Shown: positions 10,066 through 17,741 of the stretch, one piece after another | Layout: each line of letters begins with the position of its first letter | How positions within the stretch are numbered: the stretch's first letter is position 1 | Assembly (NCBI RefSeq): GCF_014652935.1 | Contig: NZ_BMZT01000012.1 | Coordinates: forward strand, 1 to 64,000 | Reading direction: 5' to 3' | Length of the DNA stretch: 64,000 nucleotides | Source: Luteimonas padinae | Lineage (GTDB): Bacteria > Pseudomonadota > Gammaproteobacteria > Xanthomonadales > Xanthomonadaceae | Program-made: the position numbers and the translations under genes | The notes under the pieces: model-generated | What the model saw: the letters and a program-made list of their open reading frames with translations, nothing else | The model's database searches: none | Told to the model about the DNA's origin: nothing

Positions 10066-10695
10066 TCAGCGCCGATCCAGCCAGTGGCGCACGGCGCTCG
10101 CGCCGTTGTCGACCAGGCAGCCGACCATCAGGACCAGCACCAGCAGGTTGGCGATCATCGGCAAGCTGGCCCACTGCAGGCGGTCGGCGGGCGAGATGCC
10201 CAGCAGCACGGCCAGGACCACGATCATCCCGGTGACCGCGTGGCGGGACCAGCCGGCGGCTTCGCGCTCGATCTCGCGGTCGCGCTCGTCCTCCTGCACG
10301 CGGTCCTTCCAGCGCCTGCCGACGGTGGACGACAGCACGGTCCACGCCACCAGCAGCATCACCAGGTTGCGGCCCACCTGCTGCGCCTCGGGACTGTCGG
10401 CGAGGCTCGGGGTCTGGAACACGTGCATGCGGGCGACGAAATAGGCCACCGCCGCGGCCATGAAGGCGGTGCCGATCCACGCCTTCCATTCCGCGGGCGA
10501 GACCTGCAGCTCGGCGTCGGTCAGCGACAGCCGCCAGACCCCGTGGAGCGCGCCCCAGGCCGACAGCACCAGCACGGCGAACCCAATGGAGCCGAGGTCC
10601 AGGCCGAACAGGGACTCCGCGCCGGCGAGCAGCATCCAGAGACCAAGTCCGGCGGCGGCGAGCAGCATGGGCAAGGCAAGGCGGCGCATGTCCAT
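10066..10695 (-). CDS. Multi-pass membrane protein paired with XRE regulator
   Basis: A 209-residue protein with five or six hydrophobic helices: two near the N-terminus, a pair in the middle and two at the C-terminus. The cytoplasmic loop between them is charged ([14 protein letters not shown]). It resembles DUF2178-type proteins encoded next to small XRE regulators, with no known biochemical role. I chose the ATG at 10695 because GGAG lies 6 bases before it; an in-frame GTG at 10707 overlaps that ribosome site. Confidence 0.7.
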   Translation of the reverse strand: MDMRRLALPMLLAAAGLGLWMLLAGAESLFGLDLGSIGFAVLVLSAWGALHGVWRLSLTDAELQVSPAEWKAWIGTAFMAAAVAYFVARMHVFQTPSLADSPEAQQVGRNLVMLLVAWTVLSSTVGRRWKDRVQEDERDREIEREAAGWSRHAVTGMIVVLAVLLGISPADRLQWASLPMIANLLVLVLMVGCLVDNGASAVRHWLDRR

Positions 10696-10714
10696 CGGAA
10701 ACTCCACGCAGGGA

Positions 10715-10755
10715 ATGTAAAAAACAACTTACATCCGCCTCTGGAGCGATGTCAA
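10715..10755 (-). promoter_or_regulatory. Promoter with palindromic operator ATGTAA-N8-TTACAT
   Basis: Minus-strand -35 TTGACA (10750-10755), and about 16 bases further a weak -10 (TGTAAG) that is part of a perfect inverted repeat, ATGTAA-8-TTACAT (10715-10734). The palindrome sits 20 bases before the membrane-protein start, so a bound repressor would cover the -10. The co-transcribed XRE protein is the obvious candidate ligand. Confidence 0.6.
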
Positions 10756-10794
10756 ACTTTCTTTACATGCCGGCGCGGCCCGCCCGGCCGGAGG

Positions 10795-11064
10795 TCAGCC
10801 GATGCGGAAGATCGGCTGGTGGCGACGCAGGTCGTGGCGTGGATGCGGGAGGTAGCGGCTGCGCGTGTAGCCGGGGAACTGTCGAGCGCTCCGGCGGGGC
10901 GAGTTGCCGTGCGGATCACCGCGCTCCATGGGATGGACATGCGGCAGGCCAGCCTGGATGCGCGTGATGCTGGTGGCCGGTGTCGATCGACGTCGCGCAG
11001 GGGCGACGCGGGACGTGTGGGCGGGAAACAGGGACAGGATGATGTTCTTGAAATGTCTGGTAAT
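10795..11064 (-). CDS. Putative small basic protein with ATT start
   Basis: An open frame of 89 codons beginning ITRHFKNIILSLFPAHTS and ending RHQPIFRIG. It is Arg/His/Pro rich after a short hydrophobic N-terminal stretch. A perfect GGAGG (11071-11075) lies 6 bases before codon ATT (11062-11064), exactly where ATG should be, and a good promoter (-10 at 11110) precedes it. Starting at TTG 11085 would put the Shine-Dalgarno inside the gene. Either the gene uses the rare ATT start, as infC does, or it lost its ATG. I recognise no family. The rest of the interval between 10741 and 11257 holds only the two promoters described. Confidence 0.45.
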   Translation of the reverse strand: MTRHFKNIILSLFPAHTSRVAPARRRSTPATSITRIQAGLPHVHPMERGDPHGNSPRRSARQFPGYTRSRYLPHPRHDLRRHQPIFRIG

Positions 11065-11109
11065 GGTGATCCTCCATAAATTCAATTAAAACAATACGTT
11101 ACGGTCGTA

Positions 11110-11138
11110 ATTGTAGCATATTCGCGTATTCAGGTAAA
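11110..11138 (-). promoter_or_regulatory. Sigma70 promoter for small minus-strand ORF
   Basis: Minus strand: -35 TTTACC (11133-11138), 17-base spacer, -10 TACAAT (11110-11115). It lies in an AT-rich stretch and points at GGAGG 35 bases downstream. The predicted start site is near 11103. Confidence 0.6.
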
Positions 11139-11257
11139 GCGGATGACGGTCCGGACTCACGGTGCACGCACGCTTGACCCCGGTCATGGCAGGCGGCTGC
11201 CGGCGAATCGATGATGCTGCGGACATCCGCACACGGCCCCCCGGCCAAGGAGTTGCC

Positions 11258-11743
11258 ATGAAGACCGCCCCCGCCGCCCTGCCCGCCATCGTGCTGGCCC
11301 TGTTGATCGTGCCCGGCCTGGCCATGGCGCAGCACGACCACGCCATGCATGCCGCGCACGCCGGGCCTTCCGACCTTGCCGCCCCGGCCGAAATTCCGTC
11401 CGGCCACGTGCGCTGGACGCCCGATGCGCCGCTGGTGGACGGCATGGGCCAGGTCCGCAGGGCCGTCGCCACCCTCGCCCATCTGGAAATGGGCCATCTG
11501 GACGAAGGCCAGGTGCTCACGCTGGCCGGCGACGTCGATGCCGCCATCGAATCCATGTTCGCCAACTGCAGGCTCGAGCCCGAGCCCGACGTGGCGCTGC
11601 ACGGCATCCTCGCCCGGCTGATGGCCGGGTCGAAGGCGCTGCGCGATGCTCCCACCGACCCGGCGCCAGTGGGCCCGATGCGCGATGCGGTCGCCGACTA
11701 CGAACGCCTGTTCGACGATCCCGCAGCAGCCGCCGGGCGCTGA
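11258..11743 (+). CDS. Secreted His-rich small protein, unknown
   Basis: A 161-residue protein with a clear signal peptide (ALPAIVLALLIVPGLAMA, cleavage after AMA) followed by the His-rich start QHDHAMHAAHA. The body contains LEMGHLDEGQV and CRLEPEPDVALHGILARL, then helical sequence. It looks like a conserved periplasmic protein of Xanthomonadaceae sometimes labelled DnrO, with no demonstrated function. The histidines and single cysteine could bind metal; that is inference. The start at 11258 follows AAGGAG. Confidence 0.65.
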   Translation: MKTAPAALPAIVLALLIVPGLAMAQHDHAMHAAHAGPSDLAAPAEIPSGHVRWTPDAPLVDGMGQVRRAVATLAHLEMGHLDEGQVLTLAGDVDAAIESMFANCRLEPEPDVALHGILARLMAGSKALRDAPTDPAPVGPMRDAVADYERLFDDPAAAAGR

Positions 11744-11756
11744 TCGCCCGCCCTCA

Positions 11757-11783
11757 CCGCCGGGCTGCGGCTGCGCCCGGCGG
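11757..11783. terminator. GC-rich hairpin between convergent genes
   Basis: Perfect 9-base-pair stem CCGCCGGGC / GCCCGGCGG with a 9-base loop, placed between the ends of two convergent genes. There is no T tract on either strand, so it may act as a weak bidirectional or 3'-protecting hairpin. Confidence 0.45.
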
Positions 11784-11795
11784 CACGGGCGGCAC

Positions 11796-12038
11796 TCAGC
11801 GGGGCGCCGGCGCCCGGTACATGGCGGCGCTGATGCACGAGAACAGGCTGACCACGAACCAGCCGAACGGGAACAGCGAGAGCGTCAGCAGCCAGGTCAC
11901 GGCGCCGGCGATGCAGCCGGCGACGAACCAGAGAATTGCCGACAGCACGCGCCCCTGGACCAGCTGGCCGAGGCCCGGGACGATGAGGCTGCAGATGGCG
12001 GCAATGACGTTGCCGGTGGAACCTTGCCCAGTACCCAT
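11796..12038 (-). CDS. Small membrane protein (TM2-like)
   Basis: An 80-residue protein with a glycine-rich first helix (IAAICSLIVPGLGQLVQGR) and two further hydrophobic segments (ILWFVAGCIAGAVTWLLTL and GWFVVSLFSCISAAMY). The PGLGQLxxGR turn is typical of short TM2-like inner-membrane proteins of unknown role. AGGAG precedes the ATG by 9 bases. Monocistronic as far as can be seen, downstream of hutU on the same strand. Confidence 0.7.
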   Translation of the reverse strand: MGTGQGSTGNVIAAICSLIVPGLGQLVQGRVLSAILWFVAGCIAGAVTWLLTLSLFPFGWFVVSLFSCISAAMYRAPAPR

Positions 12039-12122
12039 CGTTCAATACTCCTGTAGACCAGTGTCGCGGACCAGGCGTCCGCATCGATGTACAGGACGGA
12101 CGCCACACCCGATATGTGACGC

Positions 12123-13787
12123 TCAGGCCATCGGCAGCTTGAGTCCCTGCTCCTTCGCGCATTGCTTCGCGATGTCGTAGCCGGCATCGGCATGGCGCAT
12201 CACGCCCGTGCCGGGATCGTTCCACAGCACCCGCGCGATGCGGCGATCCGCATCCTCGCTGCCGTCGCAGACGATCACCACGCCCGAGTGCTGGCTGTAG
12301 CCCATGCCGACGCCACCGCCGTGGTGCAGGCTGACCCAGGTGGCGCCGCCCGCCACGTTGAGCATGGCGTTGAGCAGCGGCCAGTCGCTGACCGCGTCGC
12401 TGCCGTCGGCCATGGCCTCGGTTTCACGGTTGGGGCTGGCGACGCTGCCGCTGTCGAGGTGGTCGCGGCCGATCACCACCGGCGCCTTCAGCTCGCCGTT
12501 GCGGACCATCTCGTTGAAGGCCAGGCCCAGGCGGTGGCGCTGGCCCAGGCCCACCCAGCAGATGCGCGCCGGCAGGCCCTGGAAGGCGATGCGTTCGCCG
12601 GCCATGTCCAGCCAGTTGTGCAGGTGCGGGTCATCGGGAATGAGCTCCTTCACCTTGGCATCGGTCTTTGCGATGTCTTCCGGATCGCCCGACAGCGCGA
12701 CCCAGCGGAACGGCCCGACGCCGCGGCAGAACAGCGGCCGCACGTAGGCCGGCACGAAGCCCGGGAAGTCGAAGGCGTTGGCGCAGCCCTCGTCCTTGGC
12801 CATCTGGCGGATGTTGTTGCCGTAGTCGACGGTCGGGATGCCGCGGGCGTGGAAGGCCAGCATCGCCTCGACGTGGACGCGCATCGACTGCTTCGCGGCG
12901 TCGCGCACCTTTTCCGGATTGGCCTGCTGCTCCGCCAGCCACTGCTCCACGGTCCAGCCGATGGGCAGGTAGCCGTGCACCGGGTCGTGGGCGCTGGTCT
13001 GGTCGGTGACGCAGTCCGGGCGCACGCCGCGCTTCACCAGCTCGGGCAGGATCTCGGCGGCGTTGCCGAGCAGCGCGATCGACTTCGCCTCGCCGGCGCC
13101 GACGTACTTCGCGATCCGCGCCAGCGCGTCGTCGAGGTCCGTCGCCTGCTCGTCGACGTAGCGCGTGCGCAGGCGGAAGTCGATGCTGGCCTGGCGGCAC
13201 TCGATGGTGAGCGAGCAAGCGCCGGCCAGCGACGCCGCCAGCGGCTGCGCGCCGCCCATGCCGCCCAGGCCCGCGGTCAGGATCCAGCGACCCTTGAGGC
13301 TGCCGCCGTAGTGCTGGCGGCCCATCTCGACGAAGGTCTCGTAGGTGCCCTGCACGATGCCCTGGCTGCCGATGTAGATCCACGAGCCCGCGGTCATCTG
13401 GCCGTACATCATCAGGCCCTTGCGGTCGAGCTCGTTGAAGTGCTCCCAGTTGGCCCAGGCCGGCACCACGTTGGAATTGGCGATCAGCACGCGCGGGGCG
13501 TCGGCGTGGGTCGGGAAGATGCCGACCGGCTTGCCCGACTGCACCAGCAGGGTCTCGTCGTCGCCGAGCGTGCGCAGCGATTCGAGGATCGCGTCGTAAC
13601 TGGCCCAGTCACGCGCCGCGCGGCCGATGCCGCCGTACACCACGAGGTCTTCCGGACGCTCCGCCACGTCCGGGTCCAGGTTGTTCTGGAGCATCCGGTA
13701 CGGCGCCTCGGTCAGCCACGAACGGCAGTTGAGCGCGCTGCCGCGCGGTGCGCGGACGGTACGGGAGGGGTCGTGGCGGTTGGACAT
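12123..13787 (-). CDS. hutU: Urocanate hydratase
   Basis: A 554-residue enzyme that converts urocanate to imidazolone propionate in histidine degradation, with tightly bound NAD+. Seen: the N-terminal [11 protein letters not shown], the nucleotide-binding [17 protein letters not shown] near residue 180, and the C-terminal [21 protein letters not shown] block with the catalytic region before it. Length is normal for HutU (about 555). Four codons of open frame lie upstream of the chosen ATG. No hutH, hutI or hutG is nearby, which is unusual: in most proteobacteria these genes cluster. Confidence 0.97.
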   Translation of the reverse strand: MSNRHDPSRTVRAPRGSALNCRSWLTEAPYRMLQNNLDPDVAERPEDLVVYGGIGRAARDWASYDAILESLRTLGDDETLLVQSGKPVGIFPTHADAPRVLIANSNVVPAWANWEHFNELDRKGLMMYGQMTAGSWIYIGSQGIVQGTYETFVEMGRQHYGGSLKGRWILTAGLGGMGGAQPLAASLAGACSLTIECRQASIDFRLRTRYVDEQATDLDDALARIAKYVGAGEAKSIALLGNAAEILPELVKRGVRPDCVTDQTSAHDPVHGYLPIGWTVEQWLAEQQANPEKVRDAAKQSMRVHVEAMLAFHARGIPTVDYGNNIRQMAKDEGCANAFDFPGFVPAYVRPLFCRGVGPFRWVALSGDPEDIAKTDAKVKELIPDDPHLHNWLDMAGERIAFQGLPARICWVGLGQRHRLGLAFNEMVRNGELKAPVVIGRDHLDSGSVASPNRETEAMADGSDAVSDWPLLNAMLNVAGGATWVSLHHGGGVGMGYSQHSGVVIVCDGSEDADRRIARVLWNDPGTGVMRHADAGYDIAKQCAKEQGLKLPMA

Positions 13788-13829
13788 GGATGGCGGCACC
13801 GGTGGACGGAACGCCGGATTATCGCATCG

Positions 13830-13865
13830 CCCGGGAAGAAGACGCCCGGCACGCGGCCGGGCGTC
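13830..13865 (-). terminator. Intrinsic terminator-like hairpin
   Basis: On the minus strand, 10-base-pair perfect stem GACGCCCGGC / GCCGGGCGTC with a 5-base loop, followed by TTCTTCC. It lies downstream of the small secreted protein gene (13941-14252) and before hutU. Confidence 0.55.
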
Positions 13866-13940
13866 GTGGGGGCCAACGCTGGGGCCCCGAAGCGTGGACG
13901 CGCGGGCATGCCGGGCGTCCGGACGGGGCTGCGCGCGAAC

Positions 13941-14252
13941 TCAGCGGATCGAGGGATCCAGCCGGCGCAGCGCGTCGTGCAGGTCGGTCGAACCGCTGCG
14001 CTCGATGTCCTCGCGCGTGTAGACGCGGCCACCGGCCGCGACGCAGTCCTTCTGCTCGCTGCGCGAGCGGGCGTTTCGCGCCCCGGTGATGCGCGAGCCG
14101 GTCTGCTCGATGCAGAAGCGGTCGTCGGCCTTGCGGGCGTCCCTGGCCTGGCTGCGCGCGGCTTCCTCGGGCTCGTCCTGTGCGTGCCCGGCGACGGGCA
14201 CGGCGGCGAACGCCAGCGCGGCCAGGGCCGCGATGATGCAAGCGTGCTTCAT
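13941..14252 (-). CDS. Small secreted protein with TonB-plug-like C-terminus
   Basis: A 103-residue protein with a signal peptide ending in AGHAQ. The mature part is highly charged and has two cysteines (FCIEQTGSRI, KDCVAAGGRV). The last 25 residues, RVYTREDIERSGSTDLHDAL, closely resemble the start of a TonB-receptor plug domain (the TREDIERSGATDLAEAL pattern), but no barrel follows: the frame ends at DPSIR. Small proteins of this kind occur in Xanthomonadaceae without assigned function. It may be a stand-alone periplasmic protein or a captured plug fragment. Clear stop and terminator follow, so it is not simply truncated. Confidence 0.65.
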   Translation of the reverse strand: MKHACIIAALAALAFAAVPVAGHAQDEPEEAARSQARDARKADDRFCIEQTGSRITGARNARSRSEQKDCVAAGGRVYTREDIERSGSTDLHDALRRLDPSIR

Positions 14253-14344
14253 GGGTCACCTCGTGGTGCTGGGGGAGCAGCCACCAACGATACGCCGGGC
14301 ATCGCGGCCCGCGGGCGACGCGCGCGCGCGCGTTCACCGCGTCC

Positions 14345-16033
14345 TCAGGTTGTCGGCAGCGGGGCCACGTCAGCGGGCGGCAGCAGGCGCGCGCGGTAGC
14401 GGGCTTCGGCGTAGTAGCGGATCTTCCGGCAGCGCACGGGATGCGCCAGCCCTTCGCAGAACACGATCTCGCGCGCGGGATCCATCGCCTTCAGCTCCTG
14501 CGGCAGCATCAGCGCGCGCCGCTCCTCGCTCTCGCTGCGGCTCACGTCGCGGCGGCGGCGCCCCCGCGTCAGGTTGCGCCTGCGCAGTGAGGTATAGCCC
14601 AGCATCTCCGAGTAGTCGTTCGCGTCCTGCTGCTCGCGCGGCGCGAACACCACCTGCATCGCGTGGTTGGTGGCGATCGCACGGGCGATGTCCTTGCCGT
14701 AAACCGCGTCCAGCTGGGCCATGCTCTGGATCACCGGCAGCAGGCGCAGGTTGTAGCCGGCCATGTAGGCCATGGCGGTGGCGATGATGTCGATGCGGCC
14801 GAGCGCCGTGAACTCGTCCATCAGCAGCAGGCATTGCAGCCGCAGCGAGTCATCCTCGCCAGGCAGCACCCGCGTGTTCAGGTTGATCAGCTGGCTGAAG
14901 AACAGATTGAGCATCGGCCGCGCTTCCGCCAGCCGGTGCGGGGGCACGCCGACGTAGATGGTCATTGGCCGCCGGCGCACATTGTCGAGCAGGAAGTCGT
15001 TGCCGCTGGTGGCGGCGTCGAGCACGGGGTCGATCCACGGGTTCAGCGGCTCGCGGAAGCTGCCGAGGATCGACGCGAAGGTCTCCTCCGCCTGCGACAG
15101 CAGGTTGCCGAACGCACGCCGCGCGTGCTCGCCGAGGAAGGGGCGCGACGCCAGGTCCTGCAGGTGCTGTCGCGCCGGGATGCCCTGCGCCGACGACAGC
15201 CGGAAGACCCGGCCCAGCGTCGGGAACAGGTGGAGCTCCTCCGGCATCCCGTCGCGGCACTGGGCTTCGTAGTGGTCGTACAGGTAGAGCGCGAACGCCA
15301 GGAAGGCGTTGCGCGCCTGGCTGGTCCAGAACTTCTGCTCGGCGCCGGCGTCCGGATACAGCAGGTTGGCGATCCCCTGCAGGTCGGACACGCGCTGCAG
15401 CGGCTCGGTCGACACGTACGACAGCGGGTTCCAGCGGTGCGTACGGCGGTCCTCGGCGAAGGGATTGAACAGGTGCACCGCCTGCCCCTGCGCGCGCCGC
15501 CAGCCGCTGGTGAGCGCGAAGTTCTCCTGCTTGATGTCGAGCACCACCACCGAGCCGAGGTAGTCGAGCAGGTTGGGCACGACGATGCCCACACCCTTGC
15601 CCGAGCGCGTGGGCGCGGCCAGCAGCACCGACTGCTGGCCGTCGAAGCGCAGCAGGCGGCCGAAGCGGCGCCCGACGACGATGCCGTGGCCGGAGCGCGT
15701 GAACAGTCCGCGTCGCGCCAGCTCGAAGACGTTGGCGAAGCGCGCGCGGCCGTGCAGCGAACGCCGCCGGGGCCGCAGCAGCAGGCATGCCGGTACGGCG
15801 GCCAAGGCCAGCGGCACTCCCATGCCGACGGCTCCCGCCAGCCGGATGCGGGCCGCATGCGGCGCGACGTCCGGATGCGCGAGTGCGCGCAGGTAGTCGG
15901 GATACGTGGTCCATCCCGTGGCCACGCCATCGAGGCCGAGCAGTCGCGGTACGAGCGCGCCCGACAGCCACAGCCCGGCGGCGAGCGCCACGCAGAGGCA
16001 CGCGAGTGCCAACGTCATCCTGATCCTGTCCAT
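14345..16033 (-). CDS. virD4: VirD4/TraG coupling ATPase, Xanthomonas X-T4SS type
   Basis: A 562-residue type IV secretion coupling protein. It has two N-terminal membrane helices (8-30 and 66-88), Walker A APTRSGKG (140-147), the family run VVVLDIKQENF, and Walker B LLLMDEF near residue 400. The GWTTYPDYLRAL start, QENFALTSGWR, RTHRWNPLSYVS and ERRALMLPQELKAM segments are those of the Xanthomonas antibacterial T4SS coupling protein. In that system VirD4 recruits toxins bearing an XVIPCD tail. The start at 16033 follows AAGG by 5 bases; the frame upstream of it is not coding. No virB gene, effector or immunity gene lies within the window on either side. Confidence 0.93.
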   Translation of the reverse strand: MDRIRMTLALACLCVALAAGLWLSGALVPRLLGLDGVATGWTTYPDYLRALAHPDVAPHAARIRLAGAVGMGVPLALAAVPACLLLRPRRRSLHGRARFANVFELARRGLFTRSGHGIVVGRRFGRLLRFDGQQSVLLAAPTRSGKGVGIVVPNLLDYLGSVVVLDIKQENFALTSGWRRAQGQAVHLFNPFAEDRRTHRWNPLSYVSTEPLQRVSDLQGIANLLYPDAGAEQKFWTSQARNAFLAFALYLYDHYEAQCRDGMPEELHLFPTLGRVFRLSSAQGIPARQHLQDLASRPFLGEHARRAFGNLLSQAEETFASILGSFREPLNPWIDPVLDAATSGNDFLLDNVRRRPMTIYVGVPPHRLAEARPMLNLFFSQLINLNTRVLPGEDDSLRLQCLLLMDEFTALGRIDIIATAMAYMAGYNLRLLPVIQSMAQLDAVYGKDIARAIATNHAMQVVFAPREQQDANDYSEMLGYTSLRRRNLTRGRRRRDVSRSESEERRALMLPQELKAMDPAREIVFCEGLAHPVRCRKIRYYAEARYRARLLPPADVAPLPTT

Positions 16034-16069
16034 GTCACCTTCCGTGGTGTGCCGGTACCCGGCCCGGCG

Positions 16070-16086
16070 GAGCTTAGCGTAAGCTC
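16070..16086. promoter_or_regulatory. Palindrome in the divergent virD4 promoter region
   Basis: Perfect inverted repeat GAGCTTA-GCG-TAAGCTC midway between the starts of virD4 (minus) and the 2H-like gene (plus). Each arm contains TAAGCT, a plausible -10 element, so the site could be back-to-back -10 boxes or a shared operator. Confidence 0.45.
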
Positions 16087-16118
16087 GGGCGCGAGTCCCC
16101 GGGGGAGGTGGCACGGCG

Positions 16119-16643
16119 ATGCGCTGGCCTGGATTCCGAGATGATGACGCCCTGGTCCTGCCGCTGGATCCTGCGCGGTTCCTCCCTCCTGGCTCGACCC
16201 TTCGACTGCGCCTGGATGGCCATGTGCTCGAGCGCAAGCACGAAGTGCACCTGACCCTGCTGGGACGCGACGCCGGGCGTGCGATGCGCGGGCGCCTGGG
16301 CGAGGAGCGCATCCGCGGCCTGTTCGAATCGATGGAATGGGCGCCGCAGGGCACCGCGCGCTACGCACTGCTGCACAAGGCCAAGCCGCAGTGGGAAGGC
16401 ACGCTCCAGGCCTGGTCGGTCATCGAACACGTCCAGTCGCCGGCGTTCGCCGCGTTCCGCCATGAGCTGGCACAGGCCAGCGGGCTGGCGCTGGACTGCG
16501 GCGTGCCGCACGCCACGCTTTACGTCGCCGGCGATCCCTACGGCATCGGCCTGCCGGACCTCGCCGCCTACCGCAGCTGTTTCGTGCGCGAAGTGGCGGC
16601 TTCGGAGCTGGCGCCGGGCCAGCGGGTCGCCGACGGACCCTAG
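16119..16643 (+). CDS. 2H phosphoesterase-like protein
   Basis: A 174-residue protein with two HxT motifs: H44-L-T46 in KHEVHLTLLG and H131-A-T133 in GVPHATLYVAG. This paired layout, each motif on a beta strand and about 87 residues apart, is the signature of the 2H phosphoesterase (2'-5' RNA ligase/cyclic phosphodiesterase) superfamily. Substrate is not predictable; candidates are cyclic nucleotide ends of RNA. I identify it by motif only, without an overall family match. It is divergent from virD4 and convergent with the RIO1 gene. Confidence 0.6.
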   Translation: MRWPGFRDDDALVLPLDPARFLPPGSTLRLRLDGHVLERKHEVHLTLLGRDAGRAMRGRLGEERIRGLFESMEWAPQGTARYALLHKAKPQWEGTLQAWSVIEHVQSPAFAAFRHELAQASGLALDCGVPHATLYVAGDPYGIGLPDLAAYRSCFVREVAASELAPGQRVADGP

Positions 16644-16678
16644 CGGTCACTGCGCGACGCCGCTCTGCCGGTGACGCC

Positions 16679-17536
16679 TCAGTCCTGCTCCTCGGCGGCC
16701 TCGCGGCCCTGCTGCCTGATCAGTGCCTCCTCACGCGCATCGTTGATCGCCGCACGCACGCCGTCGAGGTCGGGCACCGAGTCGTCGTGCACGAAGCTGC
16801 CGCTGAGCTCGCTGTCCGGACGCAGTTCGCCGGCTTCGAACAGCGCCCACATCTCCTCGCCATACCAGGTGTCGAGCAGCTCCGGCGCCCAGGCGCCGAG
16901 GCTGGCGGTGAGGTTGTTGACGTCGCGCAGGAGCATGGTGCGCGCGGCATTGTTGCCGGCCGCGCTGACCACCTGGGGGAAGTCGATCACCACCGGCCCG
17001 TCCGGTGCCACCAGCACGTTGTAGGCGGACAGGTCGCCGTGGATCAGCCCGGCGCACAGCATCCGCACCACCTGCCGCACGAGGGTGCGATGGAATCCCC
17101 CGGCCTGCTCCGGCGACAGCTCGACCTCGGCCAGGCGCGGCGCGGAGTGGCCATCGGCATCGACCACCAGCTCCATCACCAGCACGCCGTGGAAATAGCC
17201 GAAGGGCTCCGGCACGCGGACGCCGGCGTCGCGCAGCCGGTACAGCGCTTCCACCTCGGTGTTCTTCCACTCGGCTTCCTGCTGCCTGCGGCCGTACCTG
17301 GTGGCCTTGCCGATCGCGCGCGCCTCGCGGCTGCCGCGGACCTTGCGCCCTTCCTGGTACTGCACGCGCTGCTGGAAGCTGCGCTGCGCCATGTCCTTGT
17401 AGACCTTGGCGCAGCGGATGTCGCCGCCCGCACGCACCACGTAGACGGCCGCTTCCTTGCCGCTCTTGAGCGGGCGCATCACTTCGTCGATCACGCCGTC
17501 GTCGATCAGCGGCTGCAGGCCGCCAGGGGTCTTCAT
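16679..17536 (-). CDS. RIO1-family serine protein kinase
   Basis: A 285-residue atypical kinase. Seen: ATP-binding K44 in RCAKVYKDMAQRSF, the RIO catalytic loop HGDLSAYN (166-173, catalytic D168 and N173), and the metal-binding D185 in VVIDFPQ. RIO kinases lack the activation loop of classical kinases. The N-terminal GKEAAVYVV is the nucleotide loop. The acidic tail is RQQGREAAEEQD. Eukaryotic and archaeal RIO1 act in 40S/30S maturation; the bacterial substrate is unknown. Start at 17536 is chosen because homology begins right after it; upstream frame is unlike the family. Confidence 0.9.
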   Translation of the reverse strand: MKTPGGLQPLIDDGVIDEVMRPLKSGKEAAVYVVRAGGDIRCAKVYKDMAQRSFQQRVQYQEGRKVRGSREARAIGKATRYGRRQQEAEWKNTEVEALYRLRDAGVRVPEPFGYFHGVLVMELVVDADGHSAPRLAEVELSPEQAGGFHRTLVRQVVRMLCAGLIHGDLSAYNVLVAPDGPVVIDFPQVVSAAGNNAARTMLLRDVNNLTASLGAWAPELLDTWYGEEMWALFEAGELRPDSELSGSFVHDDSVPDLDGVRAAINDAREEALIRQQGREAAEEQD

Positions 17537-17741
17537 GGGATTCCGGCGCCTGGCCGCGGTGGGGAGCCGGGCAGTCAAGCACGAGGGACGCGCGGGCGCC
17601 AGCCAGTGGGGCGCTGATGTACCCTCCCCGGTCGCACCGTACGCACTCGCCCCGGGACTTCCGATGCACATTTGCCTGCCGCAGTCCGGATGCATCGCCC
17701 GCGACGTCCATGACCGGGACGCCGTGGCGTGGCTGCGGCCC

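Noticed and set aside
12162..14399. 745-residue plus-strand frame opposite hutU
   Set aside because: Antisense to urocanase and runs through two further genes and a terminator.
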